Shown: in pieces, positions 49,471 to 59,182 of the stretch
Layout: each line of letters starts with the position of its first letter
How positions within the stretch are numbered: position 1 is the stretch's first letter
Assembly: GCA_023421675.1 (NCBI GenBank)
Contig: JAEZTC010000013.1
Location: 620,001 to 684,000 of the forward strand
Direction of reading: 5' to 3'
Length of the DNA: 64,000 nt
From: Bacillota bacterium
GTDB lineage: Bacteria > Bacillota > Clostridia > Acetivibrionales > JANLFN01
Translations under genes and position numbers: made by a program
The notes under the pieces: model-generated
What the model was told of the DNA's origin: nothing
Databases searched by the model: none
What the model saw: only the letters and a program-made list of their open reading frames with translations

Positions 49471-50400
49471 ATGAAAATTGTTTTTATGGGAACACCCGAT
49501 TTTGCCGTTCCCAGTCTTGATATACTTGTAAAAAGCGGTTATGAAGTAGCTGCTGTTGTAACTCAGCCTGACAAGCCAAAAGGCCGCGGAAACAAGCTTA
49601 CTCCCCCGCCGGTTAAGGAATATGCATTGAATAATAATATACCGGTACTTCAGCCGGAGAAGGTGAAAACAGGAACTTTCGCTCAGCAGCTGAGGGAAAT
49701 TGCTCCTGACCTTCTTGTTACAGTTGCTTATGGAAGGATATTACCGCAGGAGGTACTTGATATACCGCCATATGGATGTGTAAACGTCCATGGTTCACTT
49801 CTCCCTAAATATAGGGGTGCAGCACCTATTCAATGGTCTGTAATAAATGGCGACAGTATTACCGGTATCACAACAATGTATACAGATATAGGCATGGATA
49901 CTGGTGATATGCTTTTAAAGAGAGAAGTTGAAATAGGTATAAACGAAACTGCAGGTGAACTTCACGATAAATTATCAATAATAGGTGCCGAGGTGCTGCT
50001 TGAAACTCTTAAAGAACTCGAAAAGAGGACATTGGTGAGAATCCCGCAGCCGGCTGACGAAGCTACATACGTAACAATGATAAGTAAAGAAACCGGTCGT
50101 ATTGACTGGAGCAAGACCATGGAACAGATACACAATCTTGTACGGGGTACTGACCCATGGCCTGGAGCATATACCTTTTACAAAGGTGAGAGAATGAGAG
50201 TTTGGAAGACAGAATATTCCAATATTGAAAAAGCCTCAAAACCAGGAGAAATTATTGAAGTAAAAAAGGAAGGAATACTGGTGGGTACGGGTAAAGGTAA
50301 TATAATGCTGAAGGAAATCCAGTTCGATTCGGGGAAAAGGCTTAAAGTTGAACAATACCTTGCGGGTCATTCAATAGATAAGGGAGAGCTTCTGGGATAG
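49471..50400 (+). CDS. fmt: Methionyl-tRNA formyltransferase
   Basis: 309 residues. It formylates initiator Met-tRNA using 10-formyl-tetrahydrofolate. MKIVFMGTPDFAVPSLD at the start, NVHGSLLPKYRGAAPIQW with the formyl-transfer Asn/His and TTMYTDIGMDTGDML with the catalytic Asp; a C-terminal OB domain follows. 17 bases after def with GGAGG, so co-transcribed. Confidence 0.96.
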   Translation: MKIVFMGTPDFAVPSLDILVKSGYEVAAVVTQPDKPKGRGNKLTPPPVKEYALNNNIPVLQPEKVKTGTFAQQLREIAPDLLVTVAYGRILPQEVLDIPPYGCVNVHGSLLPKYRGAAPIQWSVINGDSITGITTMYTDIGMDTGDMLLKREVEIGINETAGELHDKLSIIGAEVLLETLKELEKRTLVRIPQPADEATYVTMISKETGRIDWSKTMEQIHNLVRGTDPWPGAYTFYKGERMRVWKTEYSNIEKASKPGEIIEVKKEGILVGTGKGNIMLKEIQFDSGKRLKVEQYLAGHSIDKGELLG

Positions 50401-50420
50401 TAGCTTTACAGGTGGGTTAA

Positions 50421-51107
50421 ATGAATAGTTTATTTGAATTTGATTCAGAATTCAGCAATGTCAGGTATATTGAAGAAGACAATGTAGTATTCCTGCAATG
50501 GAAGAAATTTTGTTGCTTTGAGGATTACAGAAAACCGGCAACTTTTGCATTAGAATTACTAAGACAATTTCCAGCTAGCAACTTAATAGTAGATGCAAGA
50601 AATGGTTTTGAAGATACAAAGGAAGATGTCGAATGGGGATTTTCGGTATTACTTCCTGAAATGGCTAAGACACAGTGTAAGTATGTTGTGTTCATAATGA
50701 ATGAAGTAAATGATATAGAAGAAGAAATGGATTTTTGGACCAAAGAATTTGGAAAATATTTTGGAGTGTGCAGGACTGCTTCGTATGAGGATGCGATTAA
50801 AGCAATACATACTGAGTTGCTTTTGCATGTTATATACAAGGTCAAAGAAGGAAAAAGGGATGAATTCATCCGAAAAGTAAAAGAATCGGGGATTATGACA
50901 GCTTCGCTGCAGGAACCGGGCAACCTGTGTTATGAATATTATTATCCGACTGATGACAATAATAGTGTGTTACTTGTAGAGTCATGGACAAATGTTCAGG
51001 CACAGCAGTTTCATTGCAGGACAGAGCATTTTCAAAAGCTGTCTGAACTTAAGAATGAGTATGTTGAAGCAGTTAGCATTAAAAAATATAATGTTTCTGA
51101 ATTATAA
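50421..51107 (+). CDS. Two-domain hypothetical: SpoIIAA/STAS-like N-terminus and ABM-type C-terminus
   Basis: 228 residues. Residues ~15-128 (VFLQWKKFCCFEDYRKPATF, NLIVDARNGFED) resemble SpoIIAA-like/STAS-type domains by strand-helix pattern. Residues ~131-222 match the antibiotic-biosynthesis-monooxygenase (ABM) dimeric ferredoxin fold: LHVIYKVKEGKRDEFI, EPGNLCYEYYYP, LLVESWTNVQAQQFH, where His and the fold suit a small-molecule or haem ligand. Function unknown. AGGTGGG precedes ATG 50421; it follows fmt by 20 bases. Confidence 0.7.
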   Translation: MNSLFEFDSEFSNVRYIEEDNVVFLQWKKFCCFEDYRKPATFALELLRQFPASNLIVDARNGFEDTKEDVEWGFSVLLPEMAKTQCKYVVFIMNEVNDIEEEMDFWTKEFGKYFGVCRTASYEDAIKAIHTELLLHVIYKVKEGKRDEFIRKVKESGIMTASLQEPGNLCYEYYYPTDDNNSVLLVESWTNVQAQQFHCRTEHFQKLSELKNEYVEAVSIKKYNVSEL

Positions 51108-51152
51108 AATCGGCTTTATTATATTTGTACATATGAATAAACTACTAAAATA

Positions 51153-51192
51153 AAAAGCCTCATTATTTATAAAAAAATGAGGCTTTTATATT
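51153..51192 (+). terminator. Intrinsic terminator of the priA-def-fmt run
   Basis: AAAAGCCTCAT (51153-51163) pairs perfectly with ATGAGGCTTTT (51177-51187), followed by ATATTT. Confidence 0.85.
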
Positions 51193-51320
51193 TCAGCTAA
51201 AATTGAGAAAGACTTAATAATGAAGAAATATATACTTGTATTTAAAACTTATCATTTTAGCCTCAAAGATAATAATATAATTAATTGTTGCTTTGAAAAT
51301 ATTATTTAGCGGAGGTTATT

Positions 51321-52025
51321 ATGATGGGCGGTTATTTTTATGGGATAGATCCTTACTATTTAGTATTGGTTTTACCTACATTCGCTTTTGCATTATATGC
51401 TCAATTCAGGGTTAAAGGAACCTTTAATAAATATAGAAGTGTAACAAACAGCAGAGGAATAACTGGAGCACAAATAGCAAGATCAATTCTTGACTCAAAT
51501 GGTCTCTATGACATTTCTGTTGAACGTGTATCAGGACAGCTTACAGACCACTATGATCCTAGAAAAAAAGTGATTAAACTTTCAGATCCTGTTTATTCAA
51601 GCATTTCGGTAGCATCCATAGGAATTGCTGCCCATGAAACTGGGCATGCTTTGCAGCACAAAGAGAAGTATGGCCCCCTTATACTCCGCAGCACTCTCGT
51701 TCCAGTGGCAGGTATTGGCTCATCAATTGGACCTTATATGGCTATATTCGGGCTTTTATTCAATTCTGGAATTCTTATTAATCTCGGCATAATTCTTTTT
51801 GCAGTTGCAGTAATTTTTTATCTTGTAACTTTACCTGTTGAATTTAATGCAAGTAAAAGAGCAGTAGCAGCACTTCAAACAGGAGGTATTCTTTCAAGTT
51901 ATGAAATAGAACCTGCTAAAAAGGTTTTAAATGCTGCAGCCATGACTTATGTGGCTTCTGCTGCAGTAGCAATCGCCAGCCTTTTGAGACTTATATTATT
52001 GGCTAGCGGAAGAAGAAGGGAGTAA
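51321..52025 (+). CDS. Membrane zinc metallopeptidase, YugP family
   Basis: 234 residues. An N-terminal membrane segment, then the zinc-peptidase motif AAHETGHALQH, followed by two further hydrophobic stretches with LPVEFNASKRAV, all typical of the YugP-type neutral zinc peptidase family. The conserved ITGAQIARSILDSNG segment precedes the active site. The substrate is unknown. GCGGAGG precedes ATG 51321. In related clostridia it is often found near rsmB, as here. Confidence 0.9.
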   Translation: MMGGYFYGIDPYYLVLVLPTFAFALYAQFRVKGTFNKYRSVTNSRGITGAQIARSILDSNGLYDISVERVSGQLTDHYDPRKKVIKLSDPVYSSISVASIGIAAHETGHALQHKEKYGPLILRSTLVPVAGIGSSIGPYMAIFGLLFNSGILINLGIILFAVAVIFYLVTLPVEFNASKRAVAALQTGGILSSYEIEPAKKVLNAAAMTYVASAAVAIASLLRLILLASGRRRE

Positions 52026-52033
52026 AAGCAATT

Positions 52034-52320
52034 AGGAATGGAGAATTGAGAATTGAGAATGAAAGAAAAGAGTTAACAGTTGACGAGGGGACGAGAGGAC
52101 CGTTAAAAGTAGTGTACAATTTACAGTGTACAGTTTACAGTTAAAGGCAAGAGATAAAGGCGGTTGACAAGTTGACGAGAGGACAGTTAAAAGAGTGTAC
52201 AATTTACAGTGTGCAGTTTACAGTTAAAGGCAAAGGATAAAAGCATAGTTGACAGTTGACGAGAGGACGAGATGACAGCTAAAGCAAGTGTACAATTTAC
52301 AGTTTACAGTTAATAGATAA
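52034..52320. repeat. Three degenerate tandem copies of an ~80-base intergenic repeat
   Basis: Copies begin near 52079, 52163 and 52248. Each runs GTTGAC-GAG, GAGGAC, an AGTTAAA-like stretch, then GTGTACAATTTACAG and CAGTTTACAGTTAA (the third copy is shorter). A GAGAATTGAGAATTGAGAAT tract at about 52041-52060 precedes them. The units contain small internal repeats (TTTACAGT, TGTACA). There is no open reading frame; the sequence is unlike the surrounding genes. Confidence 0.8.
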
Positions 52321-52396
52321 GAGAAAAAATGTAGGAATATCACTTATACTTTGTTACAATTAACCAGAGGATTGTGATTTGTTCTTTGGAGGATTT

Positions 52397-53017
52397 ATGG
52401 ATTTTAGTGCTGAAGCTTCGAAATGGGATACCGACAAAAGAGTAAAGAGAGCAAAAATAATAGCTGAACAAATAAAAAGAGCAATTGATATTAAAGAACA
52501 TTTCAATGCTTTGGAATTTGGGTGCGGTACAGGTTTGATAAGTTTTAACCTGCATGACAAGTTTGAAAGTATCACCCTTGTCGATACTGCAAAAGGTATG
52601 ATAGATGTTCTTAATGAAAAAATTCAAGATAGTGGCATAAATAACATGAAAGCTCTTCAAAGAGATATTGACAGTCATAATGAGCTTTCTGGGAATTATG
52701 ATGTTATCTATACTTCAATGGTATTGCATCATATAAAGGACACAGAAACAACTCTTAAAAATCTTCATACATTGTTAAAAAATAATGGACAATTATGTAT
52801 TGTAGAATTATCAAAAGATGATGGTACTTTTCATAAATATGAACAGGACTTTGACGGTCATAATGGTTTTGAACAGGCAGAACTGAAGGATTTATTAGAA
52901 AAGATAGGTTTTAGGAAAGTTACATATGAAGTTTTCTTCAGAGATGTAAAATTAATTGACTGTACTGAGTTTAAGTATTCGTTGTTCCTCATGAAAGCAG
53001 AAAAGTCTGATGAATAA
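52397..53017 (+). CDS. Class I SAM-dependent methyltransferase
   Basis: 206 residues from ATG 52397 (TTTGGAGGA just upstream). SAM-binding motif I ALEFGCGTGLISFNL, acidic motif ITLVDTAKGMID, then DVIYTSMVLHHIKD as in UbiE/type-11 methyltransferases. The substrate is not given by the sequence. It follows the repeat block and precedes rsmB. Confidence 0.85.
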   Translation: MDFSAEASKWDTDKRVKRAKIIAEQIKRAIDIKEHFNALEFGCGTGLISFNLHDKFESITLVDTAKGMIDVLNEKIQDSGINNMKALQRDIDSHNELSGNYDVIYTSMVLHHIKDTETTLKNLHTLLKNNGQLCIVELSKDDGTFHKYEQDFDGHNGFEQAELKDLLEKIGFRKVTYEVFFRDVKLIDCTEFKYSLFLMKAEKSDE

Positions 53018-53110
53018 TATTCTTAAATTAATTCTTAATATAAATTTTGGAATAATGCTTATTATAAATGGTATAATGTTTGTTATATAAAACTTAAAAG
53101 GAAAATAAAT

Positions 53111-54463
53111 ATGGCTTTGGATATACCCAGGGAAACCGCTCTAAAAATAATTTATGATATTACTGAAAAAGGTGCTTATTCTAATATTGCTTTAAATAAA
53201 AACATGGCATCTGCTGACCTCAAAGGGGTTGACAGAGCTTTTATAACTGAGATGGTCTATGGTGTCACAAAATATAAGCTGACACTTGACTGGTTTATTG
53301 AGCAATTTTCCAGTGTAAAGCTCAAAAAAATCTCTTCATGGGTTTTAAATATATTAAGGCTTGGAGCCTATCAGATAATGTTCATGGACAAGGTACCTGA
53401 TTCGGCTGCATGCAACGAGAGCGTTAACCTTTCTAAAAAGTATGGTCATCAGGCTTCCAGCAGGTTTGTAAACGGAGTTTTGAGAAGCCTTTCAAGAAAC
53501 AAAGATAGTATTAAGTATCCGGATAGTGAAAAGGATACTGTCCGCTACCTTTCTGTTAAATATTCACACCCTGAGTGGATGGTAAAAGAATGGCTTTCAA
53601 GGTTTGGCAAGGAATTTACTGAAACCCTGCTGGAAAGCAATAATAAGATTCCTGAGCTTACCGTCCGTGTAAATATACTAAAGACAACAAGGGATCAATT
53701 GATGGAGCAATTAAAAAGCAGTGGCCTCGATGTACAACCTGGATTATATTCCGATGAAGCATTAATCTTAAAGGGTTCCTCAAACATTGCAGGTCTTGAA
53801 GCCTTCAAAAATGGAATGCTTCAGGTGCAGGGAGAAAGCTCCATGCTTGCCGGCAGAATACTTGATCCGAAGCCCGGTGAACTGGTTATAGATGTATGCA
53901 GTGCTCCAGGGGGAAAAGCAACACATCTGGCTCAGCTAATGAAGAACAAGGGTACTGTAATTGCAAGGGATATACATGAACATAAAATAAAACTGATTGA
54001 GGAAGCTGCCCTAAGACTTGGAGCAGATATGGTTCGTGCGGAAATGTATGACGCAACAAGGCTTGACGATAATTATACTGGTAAGGCTGATAGAGTCTTG
54101 GCGGATGTACCCTGTACAGGCTTTGGTATAATAAGCAAGAAGCCGGATATCAAATGGTCCAGGGCCGAAGGCGACAAAAAGGAAATACTAGGCCTTCAGA
54201 AAAAAATACTTGATATTTCTTCAAGTTATGTTAAGCCAGGAGGTACTTTGTTATACAGTACCTGCACCATTGAAGAGGATGAGAATTCAGGAATGGTTAA
54301 AAGCTTTCTTGAAAGGCATAAGGAATTTGAAATGGATGATATTGCAGATTTACTGCCAGCCAAGCTAAAAAAGCCTGGCAGTCAAAAGGGAATGCTTCAG
54401 CTTTATCCCAATATAGATGGAATTGATGGATTTTTCATAGCAAAGATGAGGAGATTATTGTAA
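53111..54463 (+). CDS. rsmB: 16S rRNA m5C967 methyltransferase
   Basis: 450 residues. N-terminal NusB-like RNA-binding domain (ETALKIIYDITEKGAYSNI), then the methyltransferase: VIDVCSAPGGKATHLAQLM, ADVPCTGFG and YSTCTIEEDEN, whose Cys residues carry out catalysis and release. AAAGGAAAAT precedes ATG 53111. Its stop codon shares a base with the rlmN start. Confidence 0.95.
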   Translation: MALDIPRETALKIIYDITEKGAYSNIALNKNMASADLKGVDRAFITEMVYGVTKYKLTLDWFIEQFSSVKLKKISSWVLNILRLGAYQIMFMDKVPDSAACNESVNLSKKYGHQASSRFVNGVLRSLSRNKDSIKYPDSEKDTVRYLSVKYSHPEWMVKEWLSRFGKEFTETLLESNNKIPELTVRVNILKTTRDQLMEQLKSSGLDVQPGLYSDEALILKGSSNIAGLEAFKNGMLQVQGESSMLAGRILDPKPGELVIDVCSAPGGKATHLAQLMKNKGTVIARDIHEHKIKLIEEAALRLGADMVRAEMYDATRLDDNYTGKADRVLADVPCTGFGIISKKPDIKWSRAEGDKKEILGLQKKILDISSSYVKPGGTLLYSTCTIEEDENSGMVKSFLERHKEFEMDDIADLLPAKLKKPGSQKGMLQLYPNIDGIDGFFIAKMRRLL

Positions 54464-55533
54464 TGGAAGGAAAGATAGACCTTCTGGACCTCACAATAGA
54501 GGATTTGCAGGAGAAATTTAAAGAGCTTGGACTTGAAAAGTTCAGGGCTAAACAGGTATTCCAGTGGGTACATAAGGGAATAAAGGATATTGAGCAGATG
54601 ACCAACCTTTCTAAGCCCCTACGAACCACACTTGCAGAGAAATTTTACATAGGGAAGCTTGACATAGAACAGAAGCTTGTTTCAAATATAGATGGTACAG
54701 CAAAATACATATTCGCGCTAAAGGATGGAAACATCATAGAAAGTGTTCTAATGGAATATGTACACGGATACAGTGCTTGCATTTCGTCACAGGTAGGCTG
54801 CAAAATGGGATGTAAATTCTGCGCATCTACTGGTATGGGTTTTGTAAGAAATCTGTCAGCAGGCGAAATGCTTGATGAAATAATTTCCATCCAAAATGAT
54901 ACAGGACAAAAAATAAGTAATATTGTTATAATGGGTATAGGAGAACCCTTTGATAACTATGATAACATTGTAAAGTTTTTGCATCTTGTAAATCATTCTG
55001 AAGGTTTAAATGTCGGAATGAGACATATTTCAGTTTCAACATGCGGACTTGTACCTGAAATTCTAAGGTTTTCAAAGGAAAATATGCCTGTAACTCTTTC
55101 TATATCGCTTCATGCTCCAACTGATGAAAAGAGGCTTCAAATGATGCCTATTAACGGGAAGTACTGTATTGACAAAATAATTGAAGCATGTAAGATATAT
55201 ACAGAGGTTACTAAAAGGAGAATTACTTTTGAATACGCAATGGTAAGCGGTGTTAATGATTCAGCTGAGGATGCCGTCACACTTGCACACAAGCTAAAAG
55301 GCATGCTTTGTCACGTTAACCTTATACCGGTCAATAATGTAGAAGGCACAAGTTATCATAAAAGCTCAAGGAATACTATAGAGAAGTTTAAAAGTATTCT
55401 TGAACGTTATGGAATTGAAACAACGGTAAGAAGGGAATTGGGAAGTGACATTAACGCAGCGTGTGGGCAATTGCGCAGAAACATAATTAACGATAAAAAG
55501 GCAGATTGTATTAATCAGATAGACATGACGTAA
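54463..55533 (+). CDS. rlmN: 23S rRNA / tRNA A2503 C2-methyltransferase
   Basis: 356 residues. A radical-SAM enzyme that methylates A2503 of 23S rRNA. GCKMGCKFCAST carries the CxxxCxxC cluster motif; SSQVGC precedes it; the C-terminal Cys in NAACGQLRR is the partner of the dual-Cys mechanism. TAATG overlap with rsmB. The order rsmB-rlmN-prpC-prkC-rsgA-rpe-thiN is the classic Firmicute arrangement. Confidence 0.96.
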   Translation: MEGKIDLLDLTIEDLQEKFKELGLEKFRAKQVFQWVHKGIKDIEQMTNLSKPLRTTLAEKFYIGKLDIEQKLVSNIDGTAKYIFALKDGNIIESVLMEYVHGYSACISSQVGCKMGCKFCASTGMGFVRNLSAGEMLDEIISIQNDTGQKISNIVIMGIGEPFDNYDNIVKFLHLVNHSEGLNVGMRHISVSTCGLVPEILRFSKENMPVTLSISLHAPTDEKRLQMMPINGKYCIDKIIEACKIYTEVTKRRITFEYAMVSGVNDSAEDAVTLAHKLKGMLCHVNLIPVNNVEGTSYHKSSRNTIEKFKSILERYGIETTVRRELGSDINAACGQLRRNIINDKKADCINQIDMT

Positions 55534-55548
55534 ACTGGGAGTGGTAAG

Positions 55549-56286
55549 GTGAAATTCGCTTTTAAAAGTGACAGGGGGATTATCAGAGATACAAATGAAG
55601 ATTACTGTAACATTGTAACAGGGTACCCTGATGTACCGCTGTCTTTTGTTATTGCAGACGGTATGGGTGGCCATAATTCGGGAGAAGTAGCGAGCAAAAT
55701 GGCTGTTGATATTGTAAGCAAATTTATAGTTGACTATCCTGAGTCCTTCAAGGATGAAAAAATCATTACTGATTCCATTACAACTGCAATGCTGAATGCT
55801 AATGAAAAAATATTTTATGACGCATCCGAGCAGGAGTCCAATCATGGTATGGGAACTACACTTATTGTAGCAGTTATTCATGAAGATAAGCTCTTCCTCG
55901 GACATGTGGGAGACAGCAGTGCTTTCCTGATAAGAGAAAACGAAATTGAAAAGCTTACTACGGATCATACATACATACAGGAATTAATAAAAAATGGTAC
56001 TATTACTCATGAAGAAGCTGTTAACCATCCGAAACGGAATGTATTAACCAGGGCGATAGGCTGTGAACAGAACATTACAATCGATTCCTACGTCTATAGT
56101 ATTAGAGAAAATGATGTTATTTTGCTATGCACTGACGGCTTGACCAATATGGTTAACGAAAACGAGATCAAGGATACTATAAATAACAATCAAGATGCTG
56201 AAAAGATATGCTCAACTCTTGTAGAGATTGCTAACAGCAGAGGCGGAGACGATAACGTTACTGTGATGATAATAAAAAACGATTAG
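55549..56286 (+). CDS. prpC: PP2C-type Ser/Thr protein phosphatase
   Basis: 245 residues from GTG 55549 (GGGAGTGGTAAG upstream). Metal-binding motifs RDTNEDYCN, ADGMGGHNSGEVAS, HVGDSSAFL and GGDDNVTVMI. It reverses phosphorylation by the PrkC kinase encoded next. Confidence 0.95.
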   Translation: MKFAFKSDRGIIRDTNEDYCNIVTGYPDVPLSFVIADGMGGHNSGEVASKMAVDIVSKFIVDYPESFKDEKIITDSITTAMLNANEKIFYDASEQESNHGMGTTLIVAVIHEDKLFLGHVGDSSAFLIRENEIEKLTTDHTYIQELIKNGTITHEEAVNHPKRNVLTRAIGCEQNITIDSYVYSIRENDVILLCTDGLTNMVNENEIKDTINNNQDAEKICSTLVEIANSRGGDDNVTVMIIKND

Positions 56287-56332
56287 TTCTTCGCATTTAA
56301 TAACAGTTATAAGTAGAATAGAGGTGTTATAA

Positions 56333-58261
56333 TTGGAAGGTCAAATGCTTGGAAATAGATATGAATTACTTGAAAAAATAGGCGGAGGCGGAATGGCTAC
56401 CGTTTATAAAGCCAAGTGCCACTTTCTAAATAGATTTGTTGCTATAAAGATTTTAAGGCAGGAATATACCAATGATGAAGAGTTTGTGAGAAGGTTTAAA
56501 ATAGAAGCTCAGGCAGCAGCCAGCTTGTCTCACCCGAATATTGTCTCAATTTATGATGTTGGTCATGAAGAAAGTACCCATTATATTGTAATGGAATATA
56601 TAGATGGCATTACTCTTAAAGAATTCCTCAACAGAAGAGGAGTTTTAAACTGGAGGGATGCTATTGATATCAGTATACAAATTTGTTCCGCAATTGAGCA
56701 CGCGCACAGGAATCATATAGTTCACCGTGATATAAAACCGCACAATATACTGCTTACCAATGATGGAATTGTGAAGGTTACAGATTTCGGTATAGCACGT
56801 GCTGTTTCTTCTTCAACAATCACAATGGCAGGAAGTACTATAGGTTCTGTCCATTATTTTTCACCTGAGCAGGCAAGAGGCGGATATATAGATGAAAAAT
56901 CTGATATTTATTCACTTGGAATAACCCTTTATGAGCTTGTTACAGGAAAGCTTCCTTTTGACGGGGATTCCCCCGTAGCCGTAGCTATAAAGCATATTCA
57001 GGATGAACCTGAAAGCCCCATTGATATTAACCCTGAGATACCAAGCGGAGTTAATGATATTATTCTGAAGGCAATTAAGAAAGATCAGACTAAAAGATAT
57101 CAGTCTGCAGGAGATATGCTTCAGGACTTATACAGAGTTATAAAAGAACCAAATGGAGCTTTTGTTGTTTCAGAAAGCATGGAAGGCAGTCCAACAAGAA
57201 GACTACAGGCTATTGGTACCCCACCCACCGTAAAGAAAGAAGATTTTCGTATCAAAGAGGATAAATCCAGTAATAATTCAGAAAAGAAAAAGACAGATAA
57301 ACTTACTATTATTTTTGCAATAGTTACAGCAGTAATTGTAATTGCTATTTCTGTATACGTAGGATACTCGGTAGTTAAGCCGCAGCTATCATCAGATAAG
57401 ACCAGCACGGAATTTGAAGTAAAGAATTATGAGGGACGAAATATCAATGAAGTATTGGATGAACTTAAACAGTACGGTATTAAACCTGAAGTAAAAACAG
57501 AAACCAATAAAACTGTTGACAAGGACAATATTATAAGACAAAACCCTAAGGAGGGTGTAAAGTTAAAGCCTGACGGATTCGGTACCTTGACGCTTTATGT
57601 AAGCAGCGGTCCCGAGCAGGCTAATATGCCTCCATTGTCCAAGATTGAAATAAGAGAGGCAGAAAGAAAGCTTGATAACTTAAATATTGATTATGACATA
57701 CAGTATGAATTCAGTGACGTTGCGAAGGACTTTGTAATAAGAACAGATCCGGCTGAAGGTGAGAAAATCGAGACTGGAAGCACTGTGACAGTGTATGTGA
57801 GCAAAGGACCTGAGATAAAGAAAACACGTGTGCCTAATCTTTTAAATATGACTGAATCTGAAGCAAAAAAAGCACTTGCAAATGCAGGGCTGAAGATAGG
57901 TAAAATATATCCCGAAGGCAGTAATTATACAGGTAAAATAGTAAATCAAAAACCTGAAGCGACTACAGAGGTTGATGAGGATACACCGGTAGACATTTAT
58001 TTCAGTAGCAGTAGCGCTACAACCAGGACTAATGTAACTAAAATTATAACATTGGATAATCCTGAAAGCTATCCAGGTGATGCTGTAAGCTTACGCGTTG
58101 AAGCTACTCCTTCAGATACCAATGTTATGGAAGTACTCAAAAATGAAATGGTTAAAAAATCAGATTTTCCAGTAAGGGTATCAATACCGGTTCCCAACGG
58201 TGGCAAGACTGACATAAAGATATTTATAAATAATAAGGATGTATTGGATGATTCTCTATGA
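56333..58261 (+). CDS. prkC: PASTA-domain Ser/Thr protein kinase
   Basis: 642 residues from TTG 56333 (AGAGGTG upstream). N-terminal Hanks-type kinase: GGGGMATVYKA, AIKIL Lys, HRDIKPHNILL, DFGIARA. A membrane segment near residues 322-347 (LTIIFAIVTAVIVIAISVYV) leads to three PASTA repeats outside the cell (about 358-428, 429-496 and 497-560), which bind peptidoglycan fragments, then a ~75-residue C-terminal part. It controls cell-wall synthesis and spore germination in Firmicutes. Confidence 0.95.
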   Translation: MEGQMLGNRYELLEKIGGGGMATVYKAKCHFLNRFVAIKILRQEYTNDEEFVRRFKIEAQAAASLSHPNIVSIYDVGHEESTHYIVMEYIDGITLKEFLNRRGVLNWRDAIDISIQICSAIEHAHRNHIVHRDIKPHNILLTNDGIVKVTDFGIARAVSSSTITMAGSTIGSVHYFSPEQARGGYIDEKSDIYSLGITLYELVTGKLPFDGDSPVAVAIKHIQDEPESPIDINPEIPSGVNDIILKAIKKDQTKRYQSAGDMLQDLYRVIKEPNGAFVVSESMEGSPTRRLQAIGTPPTVKKEDFRIKEDKSSNNSEKKKTDKLTIIFAIVTAVIVIAISVYVGYSVVKPQLSSDKTSTEFEVKNYEGRNINEVLDELKQYGIKPEVKTETNKTVDKDNIIRQNPKEGVKLKPDGFGTLTLYVSSGPEQANMPPLSKIEIREAERKLDNLNIDYDIQYEFSDVAKDFVIRTDPAEGEKIETGSTVTVYVSKGPEIKKTRVPNLLNMTESEAKKALANAGLKIGKIYPEGSNYTGKIVNQKPEATTEVDEDTPVDIYFSSSSATTRTNVTKIITLDNPESYPGDAVSLRVEATPSDTNVMEVLKNEMVKKSDFPVRVSIPVPNGGKTDIKIFINNKDVLDDSL

Positions 58262-58285
58262 TCCTACAATAAGGAAGGTGACAGC

Positions 58286-59176
58286 TTGCCGGAGGGCATT
58301 ATATTAAAAGGCATTGGCGGTTTCTACTATATCAGAACGGCCCATAAGATATATGAATGCAAAGCCCGTGGAGTATTCAGGAAGGATAAGATAACGCCTC
58401 TTCCTGGCGACCAGGTTAAAATATCTATTATCGATGAAGAAAAGCTTATAGGTAACATTGATGAAATCCTCGAAAGGACTTCGGAGCTTGTACGTCCTGC
58501 AATAGCAAATGTTACACAGATTGCAGTAGTTGTGGCGGCGAAATCACCCAATCCGGATTTTGAACTGCTGGATAAGCTGCTTATATCAGCATCAATACAA
58601 GCTATCAAGGCTATTATTTGCATAAATAAGATTGATTTAGATGAAGAAGGTACCTATCAAAAAATTTCGGAAGCTTACGGAAAGGCACACTATAAATGTC
58701 TTCCCATAAGTTCTGTCAAGGATATTGGGTTTGAAAAGCTGAGGGGGGAACTGAAAGATAATATAACAGTTTTTGCAGGACAATCAGGCGTTGGAAAATC
58801 CACAATACTAAATAAAATAATGAACACTATGGTTATGGAGACAGGGAGTATTAGTGAACGGATAGAACGTGGGAAACACACCACAAGGCATGCAGAACTG
58901 CTTAACCTTGAAGAAGGCGGGCTTATTGCAGATACACCTGGTTTTAGTACCATGGAGCTCCCAGATATAAAATGTGAAGAGCTTCCCTTGTATTATCACG
59001 AGTTTGATAACCATACAGGTACTTGCAAATATACTGGATGCAGCCATATAAGCGAGCCTGGCTGTGTTGTAAAGGAAGCTTTGGAAAAATCTTTGATAGA
59101 CACTGAAAGATACGAACGATATATAAAGTTTTATAACATGCTTAAGCTTAATAAAAAATACAATAAAAAGGTGTGA
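58286..59176 (+). CDS. rsgA: Ribosome small subunit-dependent GTPase A
   Basis: 296 residues from TTG 58286 (AAGGAAGGTGAC upstream). Assists late 30S assembly. The circularly permuted GTPase order is seen: CINKID (G4), ISSVKD (G5), FAGQSGVGKSTILN (G1), then HTTRHAEL and ADTPGFS (G3). N-terminal OB fold and a C-terminal zinc motif with Cys/His in GTCKYTGCSHISEPGC. Confidence 0.96.
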   Translation: MPEGIILKGIGGFYYIRTAHKIYECKARGVFRKDKITPLPGDQVKISIIDEEKLIGNIDEILERTSELVRPAIANVTQIAVVVAAKSPNPDFELLDKLLISASIQAIKAIICINKIDLDEEGTYQKISEAYGKAHYKCLPISSVKDIGFEKLRGELKDNITVFAGQSGVGKSTILNKIMNTMVMETGSISERIERGKHTTRHAELLNLEEGGLIADTPGFSTMELPDIKCEELPLYYHEFDNHTGTCKYTGCSHISEPGCVVKEALEKSLIDTERYERYIKFYNMLKLNKKYNKKV

Positions 59177-59182
59177 CAAAAA

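Noticed and set aside
52034..52320. CRISPR array
   Set aside because: Repeats are degenerate, units are contiguous without unique spacers, and no cas gene is near.
55366..55968. Minus-strand ORF opposite rlmN/prpC
   Set aside because: Antisense shadow of two well-conserved genes; no motif.
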